Positions 25,375 through 37,394 of a stretch of 64,000 bases of DNA are shown here, one piece after another. The stretch is from Girardinichthys multiradiatus. Lineage: Eukaryota > Chordata > Actinopteri > Cyprinodontiformes > Goodeidae. The notes beneath the pieces were generated by a model that worked only from the letters and a program-made list of their open reading frames with translations, was not told where the DNA came from and ran no database searches. The stretch is from assembly GCF_021462225.1 (NCBI RefSeq), contig NC_061795.1, positions 48,103,880-48,167,879 of the forward strand, in the 5' to 3' direction. Both the position numbers and the translations under genes were made by a program. The stretch's first letter is position 1, and the number at the start of each line of letters is the position of its first letter.

Positions 25375-26320
25375 ACGTGCTGTGAAAAACTATTTGCCTC
25401 CTCACAGGTTTCTTTTTTGTCTCACTTCAGATCAATCACCTTTTAATATCAAACAAAGGCAACCTGAGCAAATACAAAAAGCTGTTTTAAGATTATTTCA
25501 TTTATTCAGGAGAAAAAACGATTCAGACCAACAGAGCCCTGAGTAAAAAAGTGATTGCCCCCTTATCCTTATAACGTCTGATGTCCAACACCCCCAACCA
25601 ACCTCTGCCACCCCCACTGCCTCACAGCAACAGCTTCCATCAATCATTTACAATACCTAGCTGCTGCAGAGGAATTTCGACCCTTTCCTTTTGCACAATT
25701 GTTTGTATTCACTAACACTGAAGGATCTTCAGTGAAGAATGGCAAATCAACCCCTGACCATTACACTACCACCACCGTGTTAGATTGTTGGCATGATGTT
25801 CTTATTCTGAGGTGCTGTTAGATTTACACCACATGTAACAGGAAGATGTTTTTGGTAAATATGAGACGGGTCAGTGTGTTCTTTTGAGTCAGCAGTGGCT
25901 TTGCTTTGGACTCCCCCATGGAGGCCATTTTTGTCCATTCTTTCCATCTTATTGTTGAATCATGAGCGCTCACCTGCTCTGAGGCAATGGAGGCCTGTAG
26001 AGCTTTAGGTGTTGTTCTGAGTTCTTTCGTGACCTCCGGGATGAATCGTTTTGGGTGGCCTACCCATTCCTGGGAAGGTTCTTCACTGTTCCATGTTTTC
26101 TCTATCTGTGGATAATGGTTCTTGCTGTAGTTGATTGGAGTCCTAGAGCCTCAGAAATGGCTTTGTAACCTTTCCCAGACTGATAGATGTCAGTGACTTT
26201 CTTTCTCATCTGTTCCTGGATGTTTTGAAATTGCATGATGCGTTGCTAGCCTACTTCATGTTGTCAGACAGGTTCTGTTTAAGTGATTTCTTGATTCTAG
26301 GAGCCTGTTTTTATCACCAT
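25375..26320 (-). mobile_element. Tc1-like transposon, second family, minus strand
   Basis: Left end GTGAAAAACTATTTGCCTCC, then AAAAAAGTGATTGCCCCCTT. Next come ACCATTACACTACCACCACC and the complement of transposase code: GGTGTTGTTCTGAGTTCTTT, CATTCCTGGGAAGGTTCTTC, TGGCTTTGTAACCTTTCCCA and TTTCTTTCTCATCTGTTCCT. The last is the first helix of the N-terminal domain. Internally deleted and frame-broken. The same family occurs in plus orientation at 60930-61643. Confidence 0.8.
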
Positions 26321-27284
26321 GCAGCATTGGAAACAGTGGAAACTATCATGTCCAATTTGACAAAAATAAAAATACTGACATGTGGTTTGTGCTATTTGTG
26401 ATCAACTGCAAATAAAGTATTTTTTATTTGCGTTTTGATTTTTATCAAAGTAATCAAGTAAACAGAGCAAATTATACCAGTTCTAGTTTCTAGTGTACAT
26501 TTGTACTTCCTAATACTTTCATTTCCACCTTGATTTGCACTTTTTTGATCACATATGAGACAAAGCCTTGATAAGTCAGTCCATATTTGTCTCTTCTTTT
26601 GTTCCTCTGAGTTTTAAAACCGTCTAATATTCTTCCTCTGTGCTTAGATGTTGGACATAACGATGCCATATTCAGTATTGAATTTTGAGTTCTCTTCAAA
26701 TTACTGCATAGGCGGAATCAGTTCTGTTAGTCTCCTCGACTAAGGCCGTGGCAGCAGGAATAATGTCATTTTCTCCACAATAATTGAATCCTCAAGCACT
26801 GCTACATAAAAAAGGAACACGGTATTGACTGGTGCTGTACAATAATTGCTTTCATTCAAAAAAAAGAACAATTTATTGCACATGATATGTTGTGCATAGC
26901 TTTATATCTATCCCAGACTGTGGAGGGACGAGAGAAAATTAACACTGTCTATGTGACAGCAAGAAGAGGTATATTTTGTCATTGACAGGTGATTAAATGT
27001 GACTATACTTACAAATGACTAGGCACAGTTTCATACCCAAATTAATTACCTGTCATCATGACTTATTGTTTTTAAAGACAGCTCTTATTATTGGCTGCTC
27101 CGTAAGATGAGAGGGTGCGCTGCTTTTCCTCACCAACACAAATGCCTGTGATTACACCTGAGTTACAGAATATGATGTGCTTCTATTTCTGTTTTGTGCT
27201 AATCAGTTAACTTCACTGTTCACTGCTTTAATCTTAAAGGGGTAAAGAATTATTGTCATCTCTTTTACTGTCTGACTGTTTTAT
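26321..27284. other. AT-rich intron sequence, no feature recognised
   Basis: No recognised repeat or gene. The minus-strand frame at 26490-26699 is unremarkable. Confidence 0.5.
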
Positions 27285-28075
27285 GCAGGAAGTATTTACA
27301 CCCCTTCACTTATTTCACATTTTGTTACATTCCAGCCCTTTAAAACATCTTGACACACTGCCCCATAACAGCTATATCTTTCTATACCTGGTTCTTATTA
27401 TTTTAACACTGCTGTAGAAAAACAATCTCCACAGCATGATGCTGCCACCCTCATGCATAACATTAGCGACCCTCAAACTTCAGGCTAAAACGTTATCTTT
27501 CAGTTGCATTAGACCAGAGAATTTTGTTTCTCTTAATCTGCAGTTCACAGAGGCTGCCATGTGCATTTTAGTTGGGACTGTCTTCTGTCTAGCCTCTCTA
27601 CCATTAAGGCCTGTTTGGTGGAGTGGGTTAGCAGTGGCTTCTGGATAGGCTTTCAGTCACTTTTCTGACCAATGCCTGTCTTTCTCGTGGGTCCTGGTGG
27701 TTGCAGGAGGCCCACAGTGTTTGCGGTGTCTCAATCTGGCCTTTGAGGTCTTATATAGACAGGTGTTTTCTATAACAGATCATGTTCAATCACCTAAATT
27801 TACCACAAGGGACTCCAGTCAAGTTGCTGGGGCATTTCAATGATAATTAGTGGAAATTAGATGAAACTGAGCTCAATTTTAGATGTCATAGCAAAGCATG
27901 GAACCAGTTATGCACATATTATCTTTAAATGTTTACATTTTCTTAAATGTACAAACATTTCAGAAGACAGGCTAGTACTTTGATTACATTATTAAAAGAA
28001 AACTATTTTCAAATCGGTTTGAGAATTTGCCTTTCTGTAACATAACCAAATGTGGAAAAAGTGACGAGGTAACAA
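27285..28075 (-). mobile_element. Tc1-like transposon, decayed
   Basis: Left end TTTACACCCCTTCACTTATT with CACATTTTGTTACATTCCAG. Then CACAGCATGATGCTGCCACC and TGCATTAGACCAGAGAATTT (complement of catalytic-region code). The far end has TAACATAACCAAATGTGGAA. About 0.8 kb; frames broken and N-terminal part largely lost. Confidence 0.75.
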
Positions 28076-29484
28076 GACTTTCTGCCGGTGTTTTATTAAA
28101 GGTACCTGGACCTTCATCATGTATTCAGTCTAGCTTGTGACCAAATTATGTTTACTAATTATTCCATACAGTCCTAAAAATCAGCTGATGATATTTATCA
28201 TTTTTGTCAGGATGAGTTCAGAATAGAAAACTGTGATTGTTTTAAGACAAGGAAATCAGGGGACAGATGGGGACATATCGAGAGATGAGACATAGAGGAG
28301 AGACAGCTTGTGACTGAGAGAAGCTTCACTTCTCCTAAAGGGACCCATCTAAAGGATGTTTTTTTTGCATGGTTATGTTAATGCGACCATGCATGAGCAA
28401 TGTTAATTTAGTCAAAACCACCAAGGGGTCAGTCATTGTAAATACTTGACCACAATCTGGATCAGGTCCTGTCAGTCTGTCCCATAAACTCACTAATTAA
28501 CCAGGAGCCTGCTGCACTCCAACGGCTCACTACACAGTAACAAAAACAGAGTAATATTCTAAACAAACCGACAGAAACTAAAGGCAAGCTGGTAAGCTGG
28601 CAGATCGAAGGCCCAAGCCCCAGGAATCCAACCAGGAGGTCTTTTCCCAGTTTTCAAGACGAGGAGATATGGAGCTGCTCTAGTCCAAAGTAACCATGTG
28701 AGGTTTCGTTAGCGCTGACTGCAGCCCGTTAGCTTGTTGTGAGGCAGGGATGCCTTGGGCGCTCAGAATTCCTGTCGCACACAGCAGAATTTGATTAGGC
28801 AGGAGATGGTAATACTGCCTGACCTGGTGGGAGCAGGAAGAGGGTAGTCAAACAGGGCTTAGTGATGAAGATAGGGAGGGGTGTATGGGGGGGATGGGTG
28901 AAGGTAGGGAAATGACACATACTGTAAGTCTGCACGTCATTCTAGGGATGAAGCTGAGGAGGTAAAATTTTGCCTTGCAAATGTTTGCCCATGTCTGCTT
29001 TTCGTTTGGCTTGCTCAAGAAATGAGGAACCTGTCACCTGAGCAGCATTTCTGATTGAATCTGAGTATTGTTTCAGCCTGTTTGTAGGTTTGTGTGCTGC
29101 AGGGAGACACATGTCATTATGCTGGTATAATGGTTTCCTGTTGGCTCCTAGCTACATGTTGTCCGGCACCACATTTCAAATGGATTTATGTCATCTGTTG
29201 TTTTATCACAAATCCAGTATGGTCGGCTCCAGTAGTACCACTTTGACCATACTACTGCTCAGTCTCTGTCTTAGATTTTGCTCTGAAATGTGTTGGACTA
29301 AAGCAACTGAAGGAGGATGTTACACAGAAAAATAACTACAATGCAAGACAGCACTGGATACACACAAAACTACAAGTAAATGAGTGATGAAGAACGGGAC
29401 AATGAAGGAAAGAGATTACACTGTTTGGTCTGGTTAGACCAGTATCTGCATGTATCCAATCATCATACTGATGATTTTTTTATA
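28076..29484. other. intron sequence, possibly a retroposon body at its end
   Basis: No family recognised for 28076-29060. The stretch 29060-29484 runs into a LINE/SINE-type tail and may be the body of that element. Its open frame at 29090-29335 shows no known domain. Confidence 0.4.
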
Positions 29485-29541
29485 ATGTGCCTTGAGACGA
29501 CATTTGTTGTTACCATATAACTAAATGGAATCGAGTTTGTC
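29485..29541 (+). repeat. teleost retroposon 3' tail
   Basis: ATGTGCCTTGAGACGACATT and the TTGTTGTTACCATATAACTA stretch resemble the tail at 32819-32885 (minus strand) and 60147-60198. Diverged; only the tail is recognised with confidence. Confidence 0.5.
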
Positions 29542-29828
29542 TTTAAAATCAAAGGTTTTACTACCAAATTGTGATGAAAACATCACATTTCACTGTTTTT
29601 GAAAACCTGCCTTCTGCTGATTGCATGCCAGCCTCAAATAGAGCTGAGCTTATTGATTCTCTCATATACTCAGATTTGCTGTAGTGATCACTGTGGGTTG
29701 AAGCATTTATCAGCCATATGCAGATGCAATCCCTTTCACCTAAATGAGTGCCTTTGCCATTCTGCTGTGTTTCTCAGAACTGTTAAACTGCGCTTCAGTC
29801 TGTACTGCTTACTGACTCAGCAGTGAAA

Positions 29829-30600
29829 CACTGTACTGCCAAAAGTATTGAGATACTTGCATTTTCACATATCTGAAACGTCTTGAATGGCATCCCAGTC
29901 TGAATACACAGGCTTTAATATGGAGCTGACCTAGCAGCTATAAGAGCCTCGGTTCTTATTGTCTAGGGGTGTGTTTATACCATTAGTTTGACCATTCTTC
30001 CTAGGGAGCATATGTGAGGTGAGACATGCCCTGGGCCTCAGTCTCTGCTCTAATTGATACCAATGGTGCTTTTTCTGGCTGAGCTTAGGGTTTTGTGCAA
30101 GCAGGTCTCCACTTCTCCACTCCAATCATTCTACTCAATGTCCTCATGGACCTTGATTCGTGTGCTGATGTGGAGTCATTTTGGAACAGGAAAGGGCCAT
30201 CCCCAAATTGTTTTCACATAGTTGAGAGATGTTTAAAATATCTTCATATGCTGAAGCTTCAAGAGTTTCTTCCACTAGATTACCAAGCCAAGCCCAAAAA
30301 ATCCCGAAAACCCCCAAACAGCAACCCCACACCATAATACTCCTTCCATAAGCCTTAAACTTGACACACTGCACTCAGGCAAACATCATTCTCCTGACAA
30401 CTGCTAAACTCAAACTCGTAGTTGTGTGCTTTATACCATTGCATCTGATGCTTTGTGTTGCACTTTGTGATTTGAAGCTTAAATGCAGTTTCTTGGCAAT
30501 GAAAACCCATTTCATTAAGCTCTCCCAGCACTGTTGTTGGGCTAATCTGAAGTCCACAGAACGTTTAGGGCTACATGGTTTTAGAAAATGCTGCAATTCA
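29829..30600 (-). mobile_element. Tc1-like transposon, third family, minus strand
   Basis: Left end CTGTACTGCCAAAAGTATTG. The minus strand encodes transposase scraps: R-S-I-M-V-W-G-C, then L-V-E-E-T-L-E-A-S-A-Y-E-D-I-L, corresponding to the region around the G-G-x-x-M-V-W-G-C-F motif of Tc1 proteins. At the catalytic site after this the frame reads S-K-M-T-P-H where F-Q-x-D-N-x-P is expected, so the second Asp is not kept. The right terminal repeat was not found. Confidence 0.75.
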
Positions 30601-30824
30601 GATAATATTTGAAAATATTGCCCAAGACAGAATCAGTTGCTATACATGTCTGTACACTTCTTTCCTCTCTTTCTCATCTGTGCATTCATCACTCTTTGAT
30701 CTTCTGGTCTGGTGTGAGCATCTGCTGCCGTTAGACTCGGTCTGGCTAAATATTACAGTAGCACAAAAAATGTTCATAACACTTTGTATATATTAGCCAA
30801 CAGTTACTGCGCTCCAAACTGACC

Positions 30825-30897
30825 TTTGAGGAGAGAGCATTGGACACAGTGATATTGCAATGACGATATATTTGCGATATATTGTGCAGCCTTAGGA
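30825..30897. mobile_element. hAT-like MITE end fragment
   Basis: GATATTGCAATGACGATATA, then TTGCGATATATTGTGCAGCC, the usual end of the hAT-type MITE family also seen at 22669-22999. The other end is not identified. Confidence 0.5.
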
Positions 30898-32159
30898 AAC
30901 AGTTGTTTTTACAAATGTTTGTAGAATCAATCTGCAGATCTAGGTGCTTGATTGGATACACAAGTGGCCATGGATATGATTGGAACACCTGAAATAGTGG
31001 GGTCTTTCTCTCTATAATGAGTGACCCACGTTTCCTGAGGGTTTGTTAGTAAGTAAGTTAGTAACTGACTAAGAGTACAGTTGTGCAAAATAACATTATT
31101 CTTACAGGTAAAAAACAGCCATTCATTTCTCTCTAAGAAATGTACGCTTGTGCTTTTTTCATTACTATTGTTATTACTCCTCAGGTTTGATTTTCAGACT
31201 TACCAGAGCTGAGCTGCTCATACATGCCTCGGGTTGAGGACCTTATTCAGCAACTTCTAGCCTGCCCTTATAATGTCTGATTGTCAGTCCTCTATCCTAA
31301 CAGGGTTAGGGATACATGAGGCTCCCTTTTGGCATCGCCTAAATCTTGGTTGTTGGCTTTCTGTCATGACAGCATCACCGTATGACAAATACCCATCATT
31401 TCCTTATAACAAATCCTTCTCTGCACTCTTCCCTTTGACAGGAGAGGTGGAATGACAGAATATGTGTGTGTGTGTGTGTGTGTGTCTGTGTCTGTGTAAG
31501 TGAGAGTAATGGTGGCTATTGATGAAGAAGGCATCTATCTTCTATTGTTATAACCCCTCCTCACCTCACCATCTCCATCCCACTGTCCCTCATATTCTGC
31601 CATTTCTTCTTATCCCTCTACTTCGTAGAAGAACGTCTGTCCCTTTGACCCCTGCACCAAGAAATCAGGGGTGGGGGTATACTGTAGAGGCACCGCTGTT
31701 CCAAGAGCCGTCAGCAGGTTGAAGGGGAAAATGAGATGTATTACTGATGGGATCAGCTGCATGCTGGAGAATAATAACCACGGAAAGAGGCAATTACCAA
31801 CAGGCAATGATGGAACAATATATACATGTCTAAGCGAACAAATGGGCTTAGCTATAGCTGCAGTCGAAAAAGAAAGAAACTGCCTCTTCAAGGTGGGAAA
31901 ACTCAACTGAAGCAAATGCATTGCTAGTATATGATTATATATTAATGATTTTCTGTATTAGTAAAAAAAAAATGATATGTCTTCAAATGCTGCTGCAATC
32001 AGTGCAGAAAATAAAGGTAATCCTTGTTCAATGGCAGAGTCTTCCTATGCGGGACAATGTGGCATACTAACACTGATGTCCATACAGCAGCAACACTAAT
32101 CCATGTGTGCCTCAGTAACAGTGGTGGCTCTTTGCCCGCTAAATATTTTATTATCTAAA
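30898..32159. other. intron sequence with (TG)n
   Basis: Contains a TG/TCTG microsatellite at about 31462-31497; the rest is unclassified. Overlapping frames at 31519-31921 are not convincing. Confidence 0.5.
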
Positions 32160-32818
32160 AAGGCCTCAAAGAACAAGGGGGTGTGGCTTCATCGGCCACT
32201 CGGCTATGGAGTTCACCTGTGGGGGTCTTCCCCTGTGGGGGAGTGGATTCGTGGCGTTTGGGTTTGGGGACATGTGTTCAATATCGGTGTTTATGTTGAG
32301 GTTCACTGGGGTTGGGAGGCTCATGGGGTTGGGATCAGAGCCCATTGGGGGGTCGGGACTGCTCCGTCTTGGGGCGGCTTTGGTTGGCGGGCTGGTTTGG
32401 GCCATGTGGACCCCTCTTTTGTACATAGCCCCCTCTCTGGAGGTGGATGGGGGTTGTTGGGGACTGGGTTCGGGGCGCGGGGGGGGCCGGGGTCACCCGG
32501 GTCTGGGCGGTGCCAGTGCTGTCTGCCTGTCTCTGCCCCAGGAGGGAAAGGGACCACCTCCTGGGTCCGGGGGCTGGTTTCCCCTAGGGGGTACCGGCGC
32601 TTGGACCTGGGAGTATAGAGTATGCATGGGGAGTGTGAGTGAGTGTATGACGTCCATTGTTGTTTGTCTTCACGTTTGGTGCGAGTGATTTTATGTGTAT
32701 GCATGAGGGTGGGAGTGGGTGATTGTGAATGTGAGTGCCTGTTATTTTTTTGTGACAGGTTGGGTCTTGGACTGCTCCCTCTCCTGGATCAGCTTCCCCA
32801 TATTATGGGGGGCCTATT
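32160..32818 (+). repeat. GC-rich, G-skewed repeat, left part
   Basis: Abrupt change from AT-rich intron to G-rich sequence beginning GGGGGTGTGGCTTCATCGGC. Long open frames occur on both strands (32103-32618, 32206-32688 and 32321-32704 minus) only because stop codons are rare in GC-rich DNA; the products are Gly- or Pro-rich without a domain. The segment holds a strong G-quadruplex motif (32459-32492). It seems to continue at 33770-34150 after an insertion. I take it to be part of a dispersed repeat whose class I cannot name. Confidence 0.5.
32459..32492 (+). other. G-quadruplex motif
   Basis: Five G runs of 3-8 bases separated by loops of 2-3 bases (runs at 32459-32462, 32466-32468, 32472-32475, 32479-32486 and 32489-32492). 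This meets the usual G3+N1-7 rule easily. It lies on the hipk2 sense strand, so the pre-mRNA could fold it too. Confidence 0.85.
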
Positions 32819-33765
32819 TCAATTCAATTCAATTCAGTTTTATTTATATAGCGCCAATTCACAACACATGTTGTCTCAAGGCACTTCACAACAGTCAGGT
32901 ACATACATTCCAATTAATCCTAACAATTGAACAGTGCAGTCGGAGTTAGCTTTTTATTCAAATTGGATAAAAAGTTTTTCTGTCTAAGGAAACCCAGCAG
33001 ATTGCATCCAGTCAGTGACTTGCAGCATTTACTCCTCCCGGATGAGCATGTAAAGACAGTGGACAGTCACTGGCGTTGACTTTGCAGCAATCCCTCATAC
33101 TGAGCATGCATGTAGCGACAGCGGAGAGGAAAAACTCCCTTTTAACAGGAAGAAACCTCCAGCAGAACCAGAACCAGGCTCAGTGTGAGCGGCCATCTGC
33201 CACGACCGACTGGAGGTTTGAGAGAACAGAGCAGAGACACAAAGAGAACACAGAAGCACTGATGCAGAAGTACTTTCTATGGGAAGGAAAAGTAAATGTT
33301 AATGGATGTAGCTCGTTTAGTCGTTTCACCTAGAAAGAAAGAACAGATAAACTCTGAGCCAGTTTTCAAGGTTAGAGTCTGAAAGAGAGAACATAGAGTT
33401 AGTTACAGTAGAAGCTCAGTCAATTTCCATGTCTAGGAGAGAGAAAGGGTTAAACACTAAAAGACAGGGCTATGTGGATCATCGGTAGAGGGTGAGCATT
33501 AAGTTGTTGCCAGCAGAAGCTCGGACGATTCCCCTCTCCAGAAAGGTGTCACAGGTAGACACAGAGCCAGGCCAGGTGTAGCTTCTAGGAAGAGAAAAGA
33601 GAGAACAAAGTTAAAAGCTGAAATAACAGCAAACAATGCAAAATTGGAGAGTAGTGTGAGAATGTAGCGAAGAGGGTGAAAGTGGTCGTTATGTCCTCCA
33701 GCAGCCTAAGCCTATAGCAGCATAAATACACAGATAGTTTCAGTTCAGATTATTTAGTTAAACGG
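32819..33765 (-). mobile_element. retroposon with teleost 3' tail, minus strand
   Basis: Starts with the complement of a tail, (CAATT)n, then TTTTATTTATATAGCGCCAA and TTGTCTCAAGGCACTTCACA. The body includes AAAACTCCCTTTTAACAGGA, AGAAACCTCCAGCAGAACC and GAGCGGCCATCTGCCACGAC, a block I know as very common in percomorph fish genomes. No ORF or tRNA head recognised. It interrupts the GC-rich repeat. Confidence 0.7.
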
Positions 33766-34150
33766 CGCTTCCTCCCCGCCACACTACCTGCCGGTGGTTG
33801 GAGTCTCTGCCTGCTGGTGTACTTGTGGTTCTCGGTGTCCGGGGCCGGGTACTTTGGTGTGTGTTGGCTCACTCCCGGTGGGTGCTTGCCGGGACCTGGC
33901 CCTCTGGGCTCTGTCGGGCCTCTGCTTGGGGGGTGGTGTGTCCCGGGGTCTTGGGTCTCTGGGTCCATGGCTGGATCTGCTCGGGCGTGGACGGCTGCCG
34001 GCGGGGTCTGTGGGCTCATCGCTGCGGCTCCCTGGGGCTTCTGTATTGTCGCTGCTGGGTGGCTCCCCTGGGACTCTCCACTGCTCTTCTCTGGGGGGCT
34101 CGGATCTCCTCAGTGTCCGCCCGGGAACCACGGGGCAGGCCGGTGAGTCC
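33766..34150 (+). repeat. GC-rich repeat, right part
   Basis: GC-rich sequence resumes with TGCCGGTGGTTGGAGTCTCT and ends near CACGGGGCAGGCCGGTGAGT. Composition and style match 32160-32818. Overlapping frames on both strands (33750-34324) are Gly/Leu/Cys- or Pro/Arg-rich and not gene-like. Confidence 0.5.
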
Positions 34151-36859
34151 TCACACTCCCTATTGCATATTTTTGTGGAGAAACCTTGTATACAAAGCGC
34201 GTCCACACTCATACTCACAGATGTTAAGCTTCAGGTGTTGACAGATACACAGATGTTCTATATTGGGCTGCACCTCTCACTAAGTACATTTTACATTCAG
34301 AATTACCGTGTACTATTTTGTTAAAAAAAACAAAACAAAAAAACAGCTGCAGGTGTATAAGCAAGCAGGGTGTAATCTTTTATTCTTTTCATCCTTCTTT
34401 CTCTCCTCCATTCTTTCCTCCTTTTCTCCCCGTTTTCCACCATCTCTCTCTTTTTTGAGCTTCTTTTTTTCCTTTTCATTTCAGTCTCCGTGTCAGTAAC
34501 AATTTAAATATTCCCAAAGAAGTTTATAATAAAGTTTCTTTTATAAATATCAAGCAGAGCTTTAAATCATTAGCTGTGATGCTCCGCTTGTGAAAGTAAA
34601 TCTGTTGGGCAATTTCTAGGCACTCGGACAACAATTCTGAGCGATATTCTGCCGGACAGGACACGGTAGAAAAGAAAAAAAAAAAAAAAGAGCAAGGGGG
34701 TGTAAAATGTGAAATGACGAGACCGGAAGAGATAGAAAAGACCTTTGAGTGTGCAAATGCTATCTTTGTTAGCTCTCTGTTGTAATTTACTCCCTGGACT
34801 GGACTGCAGGTTGTGTTGAATCAGCATACACCCAGATCACTCCCATATTTCACATTAGCATGCTTTGATGTATTTGAGTCACGGTCATCATAATTTTCTT
34901 GGAGTGTGAGGTGCTTAAATGTTTCCAGGGTTGTATTAGTTTCCACATTAGCTCACTGGCCCCATGCTTTGGGTCTCTACGTCTTTTGAAGTTGATTTCG
35001 CCATTTTTTTTTTTTTTACAAAAGATGTCTTGTAATGTATTGCCAAACCAACATGAAATGTTAATGCTTTAACAGGTGAAACACTGGCAGCCTTGTCAGC
35101 GTTTTCCTGTCCCTTCTTGTGAGAGCGAGACTTGAGAGAGAGAGAGACCTTTTTTCAAGACCTGAAGTCCCAGGAATGTTGCTGATGCTTGGAGAGTGAG
35201 ACGTTTCTCAAGGACTCTGTAAAAACGTTTTCCATGTCAACATATACCTCTCCTCTTTCTACCTCTCAGCCACCTGGAACACATGCTCTAAATTTAAATG
35301 CAGCTTGCACCTCATTGCTGCTGTATATGCATTCAATATATTCGATCCCATCATCATATGCATGGCATGAGTACTATATATCTGTTTCCAAAGTGATAGG
35401 TTTAGGTGGTGCACCTGCGGAAGTGTAATGTCTGTATGTTTGTGAGTACGTGTGTTGGGTTCGACTGAGTTCTGATGGGCCACAGGTGCACAGGAGGGGA
35501 TGCAACTTTACATATTGATTTCACAGTCATTGACCGCCGTGCAAAATATCTAGAAGTGTTTCTCTATGGGGCTTCTTCAAAGAAGCTGTGGAGGAAAATT
35601 TTGGGGTATGAATATGTAGATGAAAACTCACAGGGAGGGATGGAGCCATTCACACCACCTACATGAGCCTTTTACATTAAGCAAGGCCAAGGCATGGAAA
35701 GGAAGGAAGGGAATAGGCAAAGAGACAGCAGGAAAAGGGAAGGAAGGAAGGGGATAAAGTGGAGAAAAGTTAATGGAAGAGACTTTTCTACTGAACACAC
35801 ATAGTGGTCTTTCCTGAACCATTTTGCAGTTTGTCATAACTGAGCCCTGATCTTTTTATTTACCTTAAAGAGCCTTGCTTTTTTCTTCTACCCTCTACTC
35901 CCAACCTCTTGAATAAATCATGTTTGTATGAGCGCCAGTGATGGAGGTTTTAAATCGGGGAAGAGAAAGATTAAACCAATATCAAGAGACTGAAATAACT
36001 GTGTCGTGCATTTATGTCTATTTAAATGTTGCTGGGTTCTCGGGATCCATCGGTCTCCCTTCTGATCCCAGGCGAAGGGAAGGTCAGCCTGATGGATATA
36101 TCCTGACATGCACACAGCCTGTGATGTCAGCTTTATGCATGTGTCTGTGTGAGTGCCTTCACGTGTGTGTGCGTGTGTGTATAGGCTGTCGGTCCAGCCA
36201 AGCAAAGTTCAGCTGAGCAGAGGGTGGACAGGCATTAGCACTAGCCTGGCCTTGTCACCCTAGTTTGAAGGGGACTGTGCTTGCATAGAGGCAGTTATGG
36301 ACGGGTGGGGTGGGGAAGTTGTGCAAGCTGTAGGGGCCAGCTTGGCTGGCAGAGGGGTTGGGCGAAGGGGCTGAGGTGTTGGGGTAGGTTGGGGAAGCAG
36401 AAGAAAGGCCTCATTCATGAGTCGTGCCATCTCTGTCTCCCAAGGGGATTGAGGCTCATCAATGACCAGGCCAGCTGGGAGGATGTCAAAATGCAGACTC
36501 TCTTCCACTCTCCCCGTCCCACCCTCTCTCCATCCTTTGTGGAGATCTGGTGCTGTCAGGGGCAGTTGCCCAAACACTGAGTCCTCTTATGCCTTTGGGT
36601 CCCCATTCAAAACTATTGAAAGCTTTTGGTTAGCCTTAGGTTACAACAGAACAGTGGTTCACAAGCTTCATATAAAAAGTACCTCCTTAGAGACACAATA
36701 TCTCAAATTTTTGTAAAGGGTTTTGCAGATTTTACCAAATCTGACTGACTATAATATGAAAAGATACAAGAACAGCAATCACGATAAAGTTCTCCTACCA
36801 TGAGTGCTTATTACTTCTAGATATATTTCACGGCGGTCAATTACTTTTTTTTTTCTCTT
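34151..36859. other. intron sequence, no transposon recognised
   Basis: Includes an A run near 34675-34690, GAGA repeats near 35140, GGAA-rich stretch 35695-35750 and a short TG tract near 36163-36180. 34500-34660 (around AAGTTTATAATAAAGTTTC and GATATTCTGCCGGACAGGAC) has the even composition often seen in conserved noncoding DNA; this is an impression only. Confidence 0.45.
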
Positions 36860-36975
36860 GCTCTCGGTGGAAGACACACACTTTTACTCTCCCTCCCTCC
36901 CTGCTGATCCCTGCTTCTGCTATTTGTCTGTTTTTCTCAGAGCCTCGCTTTGCATATCTTCCAAACTTGTAAATT

Positions 36976-37122
36976 ATGGATTTGGTCAGCTGGTCTCTCA
37001 ACGTATTTGATCAAATTTTTTCAACGGGAAGACAGGGTAAAGGAGACCCTCTTGTCCAGACGGGACGTTCTTCTCTGGATACACAATGGATTCTTGGCAG
37101 CAGTGGAAGATTGTGTTCCTGA
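36976..37122 (+). CDS. small ORF in retroposon, 48 codons
   Basis: Starts MDLVSWSLNVFDQIFSTGRQ and ends in TGA at 37120-37122. Polar after a short amphipathic N-terminus; no known domain. It overlaps the next frame by 37 nt in a different phase. It may be the broken first part of one longer protein or a separate small frame. The ATG follows an A/T-rich stretch (AAATT). Confidence 0.35.
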   Translation: MDLVSWSLNVFDQIFSTGRQGKGDPLVQTGRSSLDTQWILGSSGRLCS

Positions 37123-37394
37123 CTACGATGTCGGTCGAGGACGTAGAAGATATGTACATATTTGGACTTTTGATGACAGGATTTCTCCTTTTTGGTGTTG
37201 GTGGTTACCTGGCTTATCGAGTGATTCGCAAAACGTGGGCGGCTGTTCTAAGCATTCCAAAGTTTCCTGCAATGTTCGATGGAGTCTGTAGAGCGATCAA
37301 CACTCAGACTGAAATGTTAAGAGAGCAGAATCGCAAGCTCGACACGATTCTTGAACAGAATAGCAGCCTGGCAGCGGTTGGACTCAGAGGTTAA
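37086..37394 (+). CDS. 102-aa ORF with membrane segment and coiled coil in retroposon
   Basis: Begins MDSWQQWKIVFLTTMSVEDV. An acidic stretch (residues 17-22) precedes a hydrophobic segment (residues 24-44: YIFGLLMTGFLLFGV, then GGYLAY) and then basic residues R-x-x-R-K (45-49). This gives a plausible single-pass membrane anchor with a cytosolic basic flank. Residues 70-97 (INTQTEMLREQNRKLDTILE, then QNSSLA) have hydrophobic residues at heptad spacing (I71, L78, L85) and look coiled-coil. A second ATG at residue 15 could be the start. I know no named family; it is not a transposase. An open frame with such clear organisation inside a repeat suggests past selection. Expression is unknown. Confidence 0.5.
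   Translation: MDSWQQWKIVFLTTMSVEDVEDMYIFGLLMTGFLLFGVGGYLAYRVIRKTWAAVLSIPKFPAMFDGVCRAINTQTEMLREQNRKLDTILEQNSSLAAVGLRG

Noticed and set aside
32103..32704. Overlapping 127-171 aa frames on both strands
   Set aside because: GC-rich repeat with few stop codons; products are Gly/Trp- or Pro/Thr-rich, and three frames are open at once.
33750..34324. Open frames up to 176 aa on both strands
   Set aside because: Same GC-rich repeat; composition explains the absence of stops, no domain.
37086..37394. Host gene exon for the 102-aa frame
   Set aside because: It lies in a unit with a retroposon 3' tail, no splice partners were found, and the frame is complete with its own ATG and stop.
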